5,069 nt of DNA from an uncultured Bdellovibrio sp. (GTDB taxonomy: Bacteria > Bdellovibrionota > Bdellovibrionia > Bdellovibrionales > Bdellovibrionaceae): positions 1-5,069 of the forward strand of contig CAMLMF010000224.1 of assembly GCA_946480995.1 (NCBI GenBank), written 5' to 3'. This document shows positions 1-4,895 of this stretch, piece after piece. Position 1 is the first letter of the stretch. Each line of letters opens with the position of its first letter. The notes beneath the pieces were generated by a model that made no database searches, was not told the origin of the DNA, and saw nothing but the letters and a program-made list of their open reading frames with translations. Position numbers and translations under genes: made by a program.

Positions 1-831
1 CGAAATTGTCGTGTCGAAGGTGTTCAGGAAGTCGATAAAGACTTGAGTAAAGGGATAAAAAATAACCACACTGATAGTCTTATAAAAGAAATGGGCCCAG
101 GCGACTTGGCGACCGATATAGTTCCCGCCAGCGGCAGCAATCAAAGCCACCGATGTGGTCCCAATATTGGCACCATACACCCACAACATCGCATCGTAAA
201 ATGTGATAGCTTTAACCATCGCTAAGCTCATCGCTAGACCAATAGTCACCGCGCTGCTTTGGACAAAGGCGCAAAAGACAATAGAAATCAGCAGGGAATA
301 GCCGGGGTTGTCGCGCAGATTTTGAAAGATATCCGTTAGCATCGGGTTTTCCGCAAAATGGTGCGACGACACGGAAATCATCTTTAAACCGAAGAATAAT
401 AAACCAAAGCCCATGAAGACCACGGACAGATTTTTGAAAACAGTTTTCTTGGCTTTAAAATAAAAGGCGAAAGCAATAGCAAAGACCGGCAGGGCATAGT
501 TGCCTAAATCCAAAGAGATAAATTGAACTGTTAAAGTAGTTCCGACAGCGGTTCCGATGATGACGCCCATCACTTGGCGCAAGTTGATGACCCGAGCAGA
601 GCCTAAACCCACCAGCATAGATGTTACGGCGCCAGAGCTTTGCATCAATGTCGTTAACACAACGCCAGTTAAAATCGCTAAGAACTTACTTTGCGAAAGG
701 CGATTTAAAAGAATTGTGATTTTGCCGGCCATTAGTTTTTCTAAAGAAGAAGAGGCCAAGCCCATGCCGTACAAAAACAGCGCAACACCACTGATAAGAA
801 TAATAAAATACGAATTGTGCGTGTCGATCAT
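1..831 (-). CDS. Na+/phosphate cotransporter family protein (NptA/YjbB-like), N-terminal 277 residues, cut by left edge
   Basis: The minus strand is open from an ATG at 831 to the window edge, giving 277 residues without a stop. Hydrophobic segments alternate throughout. Two copies of the family's signature are visible: QSSGAVTSM at residues 64-72 followed by GTAVGTT at 93-99, and QSSAVTIGLA at 191-200 followed by GANIGTT at 220-226. This duplicated QSS...G(x)2-3GTT layout is characteristic of the Na/Pi-cotransporter family (PF02690, COG1283), inner-membrane proteins that couple phosphate movement to Na+ in characterised relatives; E. coli YjbB has been linked to phosphate export, so direction is not predictable here. 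An in-frame TAA lies nine codons upstream of the ATG (856-858) with no other ATG, GTG or TTG between, so the start is well fixed; its ribosome site is weak. Family members often carry a C-terminal PhoU-like domain, which would lie outside the window. It is divergent from the Nudix gene. Confidence 0.93.
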   Translation of the reverse strand, partial: MIDTHNSYFIILISGVALFLYGMGLASSSLEKLMAGKITILLNRLSQSKFLAILTGVVLTTLMQSSGAVTSMLVGLGSARVINLRQVMGVIIGTAVGTTLTVQFISLDLGNYALPVFAIAFAFYFKAKKTVFKNLSVVFMGFGLLFFGLKMISVSSHHFAENPMLTDIFQNLRDNPGYSLLISIVFCAFVQSSAVTIGLAMSLAMVKAITFYDAMLWVYGANIGTTSVALIAAAGGNYIGRQVAWAHFFYKTISVVIFYPFTQVFIDFLNTFDTTIS

Positions 832-861
832 GATGTGTATCCGTTGTAAAAAGGCTTAATA

Positions 862-889
862 AGTATTTAGGATAAAACATCTCTTTCAA
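862..889 (-). promoter_or_regulatory. Candidate sigma-70-type promoter for the Na/Pi cotransporter gene
   Basis: Read on the minus strand, TTGAAA (889-884, 5 of 6 to the -35 consensus) is followed after 16 nt by AATACT (867-862, 4 of 6 to the -10 consensus). Transcription would begin near 855, giving a leader of about 24 nt before the ATG at 831. The -35 overlaps the candidate -35 of the divergent Nudix gene. This rests on pattern matching only, and AT-rich spacers yield chance matches easily. Confidence 0.3.
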
Positions 890-913
890 AAATACAAAAG
901 AGACCTATATACT
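885..913 (+). promoter_or_regulatory. Candidate sigma-70-type promoter for the Nudix hydrolase gene
   Basis: TTCAAA (885-890, 4 of 6) and TATACT (908-913, 5 of 6) are separated by exactly 17 nt. Transcription would start near 920, leaving a leader of about 20 nt that contains the strong ribosome site AAGGAGA (930-936). The good -10, ideal spacing and agreement with the Shine-Dalgarno position make it the best promoter candidate in the window, though unproven. Confidence 0.42.
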
Positions 914-920
914 TAAGTCT
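901..920. promoter_or_regulatory. Imperfect dyad centred on the Nudix -10 element, possible operator
   Basis: The arms AGACcTA (901-907) and TAaGTCT (914-920) are inverted repeats with one mismatch, and the six bases between them are exactly the candidate -10 hexamer TATACT. A perfect 8-bp palindrome, ACTTAAGT (911-918), overlaps the right arm. Position and symmetry suit a repressor site, but no regulator gene is visible nearby and short dyads arise by chance in AT-rich DNA. Confidence 0.2.
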
Positions 921-940
921 AAAATCTTAAAGGAGATTCG

Positions 941-1354
941 ATGAGTCATGCTGAAGCCGTTCTTGTTGTTGCAGCACTGATTCGTCGGGCAAATGATCCC
1001 CAAGGTCGCATCTTAGTTGTGCGCCGCGGACCAGGGCAAAGTGGTGCAGGTTTTTGGGAGTTCCCTGGCGGCAAGGTGGATTCTGGCGAAGCACCAGAAA
1101 ACGCTTTGATTCGTGAGATCGATGAAGAGCTTTCCGTGGCAATCAAGGTCGAGGCTTTTTTAGGTGAAAACATCTTCGCTTATCCGGCAAAAACCATTCG
1201 CTTGCAGGTTTATTGGGCGCAGATGACGGCGGGAGAAGTGCAGTTAAGTGAACATGATGCGCTGAAGTGGTGTTTGCCTGAGGAAATTATTGAAAGTGAA
1301 TTGTCAGAGGCGGATCGCCCCTTTGTGCGAATGATTCTTCAGTCGAGCAAGTAA
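941..1354 (+). CDS. Nudix hydrolase, MutT/NudG-like (probable 8-oxo-dGTP or other nucleoside triphosphate pyrophosphatase)
   Basis: The 137-residue product is close in length to E. coli MutT (129) and NudG (135). Nudix enzymes hydrolyse nucleoside diphosphates linked to another moiety; MutT types remove oxidised dGTP from the cytoplasmic pool. The MutT-style FWEFPGGKV lies at residues 38-46. The Nudix box (GX5EX7REUXEEXGU) runs from G44 through E50 to R58-E59-I60-D61-E62-E63, with the metal-binding glutamates intact. The usually conserved Gly near the box's end is Ser65. A beta strand (LQVYWAQM, 88-95) and a C-terminal W-x-LPEEI region (110-116) match the fold. The start is supported by AAGGAGA at 930-936, four bases upstream of the ATG. 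The last 16 nt overlap the convergent DCC gene. The substrate cannot be read from sequence, so MutT versus NudG-like is unresolved. Confidence 0.95.
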   Translation: MSHAEAVLVVAALIRRANDPQGRILVVRRGPGQSGAGFWEFPGGKVDSGEAPENALIREIDEELSVAIKVEAFLGENIFAYPAKTIRLQVYWAQMTAGEVQLSEHDALKWCLPEEIIESELSEADRPFVRMILQSSK

Positions 1355-1749
1355 GAACGTTCTGCAGGGGTTGGAAAACGGCACATATTGCGTTCGCCAA
1401 ACCATGCGTAGCGATTTTTTGCGATCCATTTGTACAAGAGGTCGCGCAAGAATCCAGGAATAATCCAACCCAGACCAAAGAGAGTGTAAGGGCCACCTAG
1501 TTTTGTGAGTATTTTTAATATTGCACTGGAGCGGTGATGAATCTTTCCACCTTCATAAAAAATCACGGTGTCTAGCTTCATCAAGTCACTCGCGGGAAGA
1601 AGTTCTTTCGCCGTGCTGCCTTGCAAAGGGGCAAAGCTCAATACGTGGCCTTTGTCGCGACTGATAACAGCATCGACGAAGCCATTGCAAAGATGGCAAA
1701 CACCATCGAAAAAAACCACATTTCTGGATTGAACATTCACCTTTTCCAT
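1339..1749 (-). CDS. DCC family (DUF393, YuxK-like) putative thiol-disulfide oxidoreductase
   Basis: The 136-residue product matches the DCC family (PF04134) along its length. The name-giving motif is FFDGVCHLCN at residues 13-22, with D15 and a CxxC pair C18/C21. Further family landmarks are FAPLQG (39-44), RSSAIL (73-78), PGFLRDLLYKWIA (98-110) and KNRYAWFG (111-118), then C123. The fold is thioredoxin-related and the CxxC suggests redox activity, but the function of the family is not well established. There is no signal peptide, so it is probably cytoplasmic. The ATG at 1749 has AAAGG only two to three bases upstream, and the best promoter candidate would leave almost no leader. It converges on and overlaps the Nudix gene by 16 nt and is divergent from the LON-domain gene. 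Confidence 0.93.
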   Translation of the reverse strand: MEKVNVQSRNVVFFDGVCHLCNGFVDAVISRDKGHVLSFAPLQGSTAKELLPASDLMKLDTVIFYEGGKIHHRSSAILKILTKLGGPYTLFGLGWIIPGFLRDLLYKWIAKNRYAWFGERNMCRFPTPAERSYLLD

Positions 1750-1758
1750 AGCCTTTGT

Positions 1759-1787
1759 ATTGTACAGTCTTTATAATTAGGGATCAA
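1759..1787 (-). promoter_or_regulatory. Candidate promoter for the DCC-family gene, implying a nearly leaderless mRNA
   Basis: On the minus strand, TTGATC (1787-1782, 4 of 6 to -35) and TACAAT (1764-1759, 5 of 6 to -10) are separated by 17 nt. The predicted start, near 1752, lies only about three bases before the ATG at 1749. The -35 coincides with the expected transcription start of the divergent LON-domain gene. This is pattern matching only. Confidence 0.35.
1772..1777 (+). promoter_or_regulatory. Perfect -10 hexamer for the LON-domain protein gene
   Basis: TATAAT matches the consensus at all six positions. Transcription would start near 1784, giving a leader of about 23 nt that includes GAGGAG at 1791-1796. 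I find no acceptable -35 at 16-18 nt spacing and no TGn extension, so it is either activator-assisted, weak, or a chance match. Confidence 0.3.
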
Positions 1788-1790
1788 GTT

Positions 1791-1796
1791 GAGGAG
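1791..1796 (+). promoter_or_regulatory. Ribosome binding site GAGGAG that decides the LON-domain protein start
   Basis: GAGGAG ends ten bases before the ATG at 1807. An in-frame TTG at 1789 would extend the protein by six residues but would place this Shine-Dalgarno inside the coding sequence and leave no site upstream. The ATG start also begins the protein right at the family's conserved MEVFLFPL. Confidence 0.6.
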
Positions 1797-1806
1797 TCTG
1801 GGTCGT

Positions 1807-2424
1807 ATGGAAGTTTTTCTTTTTCCGCTAGTCAATGTGACTTTATTTCCGCGTACGACAAAGCCTTTGAATATTTTTGAGCCGCGCTATTTGGCAATGA
1901 TGAAGGAAGCTGTGCAAACACAGACTCCTATTGCAGTAGGATTCATCGAAGACCCCGCAAAGGTCGTCCCTGTTCGCCCTGGCGACACAGTCCCTTTTGT
2001 CCGCGACATTGCTGGTTATGGAACTGTGCAAATTATCGAAGAAAGACTGAATGGAACATTGCTTGTTTTTGCACAAGGCCAAGGCAAAGTTCGCCTGGGA
2101 AAAGTCCTTGATAAGGGGACTCCCTATGTCGTCTGCGAAGCCGAAGTGATCCCAGAAACCACGGTATTGGAAGAGTCCTATAAAGCGGAGCTAAGTTCTC
2201 TTTATAAAATTCTGACCCGCTGGATTCATACGCATATTCCTGATCCCACTCAGCGTGATATTTTTATGCGCAACTTGATTCAGCCAGAAGAAATCGTCGG
2301 CAGCTTTGCCTCGTACTTGGTACGAGACTATGACATGCAACAAATGGCTTTAGAGTTTAACGACATCAACGAGAAAATTCATTTTCTGTATCGTTTGACT
2401 GAGTCGAACGAATTAACGACCTAA
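1807..2424 (+). CDS. Free-standing LON peptidase substrate-binding (LON-N) domain protein
   Basis: The product is 205 residues from the ATG at 1807. It opens with the hallmark of the Lon N-terminal domain (PF02190): FLFPL at residues 4-8, LFP at 13-15 and PLNIFEPRYLAMM at 20-32. These are followed by an alternating beta region with IAGYGTVQIIEE (68-79) and an alpha-helical C-terminal half (from about 119) ending in a segment typical of the family, with LEFNDINEKIHFLYRL at 182-197. There is no AAA+ ATPase or Ser-Lys protease domain, so this is not Lon itself. Such stand-alone proteins are widespread and poorly characterised; substrate recognition or an adaptor role is inferred from homology only. 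It is cytoplasmic, with no signal peptide or membrane span. The 3' end overlaps convergent ctaA by 12 nt. Confidence 0.94.
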   Translation: MEVFLFPLVNVTLFPRTTKPLNIFEPRYLAMMKEAVQTQTPIAVGFIEDPAKVVPVRPGDTVPFVRDIAGYGTVQIIEERLNGTLLVFAQGQGKVRLGKVLDKGTPYVVCEAEVIPETTVLEESYKAELSSLYKILTRWIHTHIPDPTQRDIFMRNLIQPEEIVGSFASYLVRDYDMQQMALEFNDINEKIHFLYRLTESNELTT

Positions 2425-3339
2425 GTTTGGCTTCTGGCTGCGCGCAAAGAACACCCATTGCAGCAACAGCACCCACACCGTGTGCGCTAAAGCTAAGTGC
2501 ACAATCTTCATCCACACCGGCGCATGCAACAGCAACGTAAGGATGCCAAAGACAATGGCTGTCACTAAAGTTAAACTCATCTGATACGAGCGTCGCTCGA
2601 GCAAAATAGATTCCGCTGTTTGTGCTTTTAACCAGAAGAACAGGGCAAGTCCTCCGCCACCGATGAGGGCAAAGAAGGGATGCAGGCCGCGCAAGCGAAT
2701 CAGGAAGTGCGACTGGTTGGAAAAATCATCCATGAATCCCTGCCACAGGTTGTCTGTTGGGAAGAGTGAGTTTGATAAAGACGCCCAAGCCCCGGTGATG
2801 CCGATCACAACAATCAGCCAAGGCATGTATTTATAGTAGCGGTCTTCCTTGCTTGGTGCCGGCAGTTCCGCGGATATTGTTGCTGCGGCAAAGGCTAAAG
2901 AGACAGCTCCGGTCAGCATAAAGGAATTGATCTGATGTAAGGCCATGATGAAGGCTCTGTAGGGAGTGTCATTGGTTGTGACTAAGCCAAAGAGCACAAG
3001 TTTCGCACCTAAAAGGGCTTCCGTAATCATAAAAATTAAAGTTGCTAAAGCGGCTTTGCGAGCAAAGTGTCCTACAGGATAAAGTTTGCGAGCCACCCAC
3101 CAAAAATAAATCACCACAAAACCATAGATGCCCGACATCAAGCGATGGCCATATTCAACCCAGGTTTTGCCTTGTTGTGCTTCGGGAATAAGTTGGCCTT
3201 TGCACAAAGGCCAGGTGTCGCCGCAGCCGTCGCCAGAATGAGAAATGCGCACCCACGCGCCCCACAAAATAACGAGAAGGGTGTAAATCAGAAGGCTAAA
3301 TGCAAATTTCTTGTATTGAGGCTTTGTCATAGTGCTCAT
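2413..3339 (-). CDS. ctaA: Heme A synthase (CtaA/COX15 family)
   Basis: The enzyme oxidises the C8 methyl of heme O to a formyl group, making heme A for aa3-type oxidases. The 308-residue product has eight predicted membrane spans (about 12-30, 68-83, 97-118, 130-153, 171-189, 219-237, 255-275, 279-299), as in the family. VLWG-like VILWGAWVR (23-31) leads into an extracytoplasmic loop with C39 and C46, the conserved Cys pair with seven-residue spacing. E62 and H65 sit in VEYGHRL. Likely heme ligands are H65 and H135 in the first half, and H220 (LRGLHP) and H281 in the second. The second-half loop has no Cys pair, as in many bacterial forms. The start is uncertain: ATG 3339 (chosen), ATG 3330, or TTG 3369, which adds an unlikely polar tail and may instead belong to a -35 element. 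No start has a good ribosome site. The gene converges on the LON-domain gene and is divergent from the CDF gene. Confidence 0.94.
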   Translation of the reverse strand: MSTMTKPQYKKFAFSLLIYTLLVILWGAWVRISHSGDGCGDTWPLCKGQLIPEAQQGKTWVEYGHRLMSGIYGFVVIYFWWVARKLYPVGHFARKAALATLIFMITEALLGAKLVLFGLVTTNDTPYRAFIMALHQINSFMLTGAVSLAFAAATISAELPAPSKEDRYYKYMPWLIVVIGITGAWASLSNSLFPTDNLWQGFMDDFSNQSHFLIRLRGLHPFFALIGGGGLALFFWLKAQTAESILLERRSYQMSLTLVTAIVFGILTLLLHAPVWMKIVHLALAHTVWVLLLQWVFFARSQKPNLGR

Positions 3340-3341
3340 TG

Positions 3342-3369
3342 AGTTAACACGGGCCCTAAAGTGGGTCAA
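3342..3369 (-). promoter_or_regulatory. Weak candidate promoter for ctaA
   Basis: On the minus strand, TTGACC (3369-3364, 5 of 6 to -35) is followed after 16 nt by TTAACT (3347-3342, only 3 of 6 to -10). Transcription would begin near 3335, which would favour the ATG at 3330 and a very short leader. If correct, the TTG at 3369 is part of a promoter and not a start codon. Confidence 0.2.
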
Positions 3370-3384
3370 CAGACTGGGCGTTGA

Positions 3385-3413
3385 TTGACTTCTCCTCCCA
3401 GGGAATATTTAAA
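3385..3413 (+). promoter_or_regulatory. Candidate promoter for the CDF exporter gene, with a 9-bp palindrome in its spacer
   Basis: TTGACT (3385-3390, 5 of 6) and TTTAAA (3408-3413, 4 of 6) are separated by 17 nt. Transcription would begin near 3420, at the start codon itself, so the transcript would be almost leaderless. TCCCAGGGA (3396-3404), a perfect palindrome about a central A, lies in the spacer where a metal-responsive regulator could bind. No regulator gene is adjacent, so this is suggestive only. Confidence 0.25.
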
Positions 3414-3419
3414 TGAAGC

Positions 3420-4361
3420 ATGTCAGAACAAAATAAAAGCCATCACCATCATCATTCGCACTCCCACGGACATCATCATCACCACGCACACGGTGCAACG
3501 CTCGGACGCATGAAGATGGCTTTTATTTTAAATCTTGTTTTTGCATGCATTGAATTGGTGGGTGGGCTGTGGACCAACAGTGTCGCGATCCTAAGTGACG
3601 CTCTTCATGATTTTGGAGATGCTTTAGCGGTGGCGTTGGCGATTTTCTTAGAGAAATTTTCGCACAGACAAAGTGATGGGAATTTTTCTTACGGTTACCG
3701 ACGTTTTTCGACTTTGGGTGCATTGATTACCGGAATCATTTTGATCGTCGGGTCTATTTTTATTTTGATTGAATCCGTGCCACGACTTTTAAATCCGCAA
3801 CAACCCCATGCTGAGGGAATGATTTTGTTAGCCCTTCTGGGGGTTGCCGTGAATGGTTTTGCCGCCTACCGCGTTTCAAAGGGGGGCTCCCTGAATGAAA
3901 AAATGCTGATGTGGCACATGCTTGAAGACGTCGTCGGTTGGGTGATGGTTTTAGTGGGCGCGATCGTGATGAAATTTTACGATTTTCCGCAGTTGGATGC
4001 TGGGATGGCTATCGCCTTGGCGTTGTGGATTCTGTACAACGTATTCGGAAATGTGCGCGAGGCATTGAAAGTTTTCTTGATGGCGGCACCCTCAGGGATC
4101 GAGATCTCAGCTGTTGAGGTGGCTGTTCGCAAAGTTTCTTTGGTGGCGGACGTTCATCATGCCCACTTGTGGTCTTTAGATGGTGAGAATCACATCTTCA
4201 CCGCACACATCGTGTTGCAATCCGGTGCTAGGATTGAAGATATGGAAGTTGTTAAGGGCCAAGTCAAAAAATGCGTCAAAGACTTTGGTATCATCGAAGC
4301 GACCATTGAAATTGAACATAGCGGGGAATCTTGTTTTGATCCCTCGCACAAGCAAGAATAA
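3420..4361 (+). CDS. Cation diffusion facilitator (CzcD/ZitB/ZnT-like) zinc-type metal exporter with His-rich N-terminus
   Basis: CDF proteins export divalent metals, chiefly Zn2+, across the inner membrane in exchange for protons. The 313-residue product has 13 His among residues 8-24, then six predicted spans (about 32-51, 54-77, 97-119, 133-150, 163-186, 192-210) and a cytoplasmic domain from about 220. The transport site is visible as H63 and D67 in TM2 (SDALHDFGD, 59-67) and H166 and D170 in TM5 (HMLED, 166-170). This HD/HD arrangement is typical of Zn2+-selective members. The C-terminal domain has VHHAHLWSLDGENH (245-258), matching the CzcD/ZnT consensus, and ends in ATIEIEH with C305. 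The His tract may buffer or sense metal; that is inference. The ATG at 3420 follows AGGGA only at a 15-nt distance, so initiation is odd. Cd, Co or Ni transport cannot be excluded. Confidence 0.95.
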   Translation: MSEQNKSHHHHHSHSHGHHHHHAHGATLGRMKMAFILNLVFACIELVGGLWTNSVAILSDALHDFGDALAVALAIFLEKFSHRQSDGNFSYGYRRFSTLGALITGIILIVGSIFILIESVPRLLNPQQPHAEGMILLALLGVAVNGFAAYRVSKGGSLNEKMLMWHMLEDVVGWVMVLVGAIVMKFYDFPQLDAGMAIALALWILYNVFGNVREALKVFLMAAPSGIEISAVEVAVRKVSLVADVHHAHLWSLDGENHIFTAHIVLQSGARIEDMEVVKGQVKKCVKDFGIIEATIEIEHSGESCFDPSHKQE

Positions 4362-4379
4362 ATACTGACTCTGTGACCG

Positions 4380-4406
4380 TAGCCAGCGCTATTTGCTGCC
4401 CAGCAA
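4380..4406. terminator. Two small hairpins at the CDF/thioredoxin convergent junction, weak terminator candidate
   Basis: TAGC-CAGC-GCTA (4380-4391) and TTGCT-GCCC-AGCAA (4393-4406) form adjacent small stems. On the plus strand the second is followed by T-rich but interrupted sequence that reaches a TTTTT run near 4419-4423. On the minus strand no T run follows. The stems are short and most of the structure lies within the thioredoxin coding sequence, so coding composition could explain it. Confidence 0.15.
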
Positions 4407-4895
4407 GTCTTTGATTTGTTTTTCCAATGTGCTGGCTTTTTCTGGACTGAAGCCTCTGTACATGGAGAGAGGTTTTAGATTTCTATCAAAGACGAAAAGG
4501 GTCGGAAGGGCTTGGATCTTGAATTGATTCACCCATTGGCTTTTTTCGTCCTGGTACATGGGAAAATCTAGGGACGTAGTTTTAAGAAAAGAGTCTCTTT
4601 CTTTTTTGTCGTTGTCTTCGTTAATGCCAATGATGACTAAGCCCTGATCTTTGTATTTCTTGTAAAGGTTATTATAGATGGGCAAAGCTTCTTTGCAGGG
4701 TTCGCACCACGAAGCCCAAAAGTCTATAAGAACGACTTTTCCTTTAAGGTCGTTAAGTCCGCCCAGTTTTGGTCCCTGCACATGTTCGCTTGGGATGTTT
4801 TTAATTTCAATATTTGCTGGGGGAGTTGTTGCTGCCTCTTTGCTATGTGCAGACGTTGCGATCATCAGGATTGTTAATAAAAAAACAGCGCGCAT
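4389..4895 (-). CDS. Exported TlpA/ResA-like thioredoxin-fold thiol-disulfide oxidoreductase
   Basis: The 168-residue product begins with a signal peptide: MRA, a hydrophobic core at residues 4-14, and a probable type I cleavage site after AHS (16-18), so it acts in the periplasm. The mature domain has the TlpA-type opening (LGGLNDLKGKVVLIDFWASW, 44-63) and the active site WCEPC (63-67, Cys64 and Cys67). The cis-proline is P131 in IQALPTLFVF (127-136). GINEDND (90-96) belongs to the insertion typical of TlpA/ResA/CcmG proteins. Such proteins reduce disulfides in cytochrome c or Cu-oxidase assembly partners; the partner here is unknown. The SD (AAAAGG, eight bases from the ATG) lies inside the end of the upstream gene, whose TAA directly abuts this ATG, so translation is probably coupled. 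It converges on the CDF gene with 27 nt between. Confidence 0.94.
   Translation of the reverse strand: MRAVFLLTILMIATSAHSKEAATTPPANIEIKNIPSEHVQGPKLGGLNDLKGKVVLIDFWASWCEPCKEALPIYNNLYKKYKDQGLVIIGINEDNDKKERDSFLKTTSLDFPMYQDEKSQWVNQFKIQALPTLFVFDRNLKPLSMYRGFSPEKASTLEKQIKDLLGSK

Noticed and set aside
43..859. Plus-strand open frames at 43-225 and 557-859
   Set aside because: Both lie antisense to the Na/Pi cotransporter frame, which carries clear family motifs; the plus-strand products look like no protein family and have no ribosome site.
686..889. Minus-strand frame 686-889 starting upstream of the cotransporter
   Set aside because: It overlaps the cotransporter start in another frame, and its product is compositionally odd (aromatic and Cys-rich) without a recognisable domain.
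1354..1363. Perfect 10-bp palindrome AGAACGTTCT as an operator
   Set aside because: It lies in the overlap of two 3' ends, far from any start, and codons of the DCC gene account for most of it; one short palindrome in 5 kb is expected by chance.
1789..1806. TTG at 1789 as start of the LON-domain protein
   Set aside because: It would consume the GAGGAG ribosome site and add six residues before the conserved family N-terminus.
3067..3342. Plus-strand 91-codon frame antisense to ctaA
   Set aside because: It is a reflection of the membrane-protein codons on the other strand; no domain or ribosome site supports it.
3385..3413. A MerR-type (CueR/ZntR) promoter with a long spacer upstream of the exporter
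   Set aside because: The spacer is 17 nt, not 19-20 nt, the dyad is short, and no MerR-type gene is adjacent.
3441..3494. CAT/CAC repeats as a CRISPR-like or tandem DNA repeat
   Set aside because: The repetition is a coding consequence of the poly-His tract in frame with the exporter.
3523..4368. Frames at 3523-3723 (-) and 4180-4368 (+) within the CDF gene
   Set aside because: The CDF frame is unbroken with all transport residues; these alternatives have no family features.
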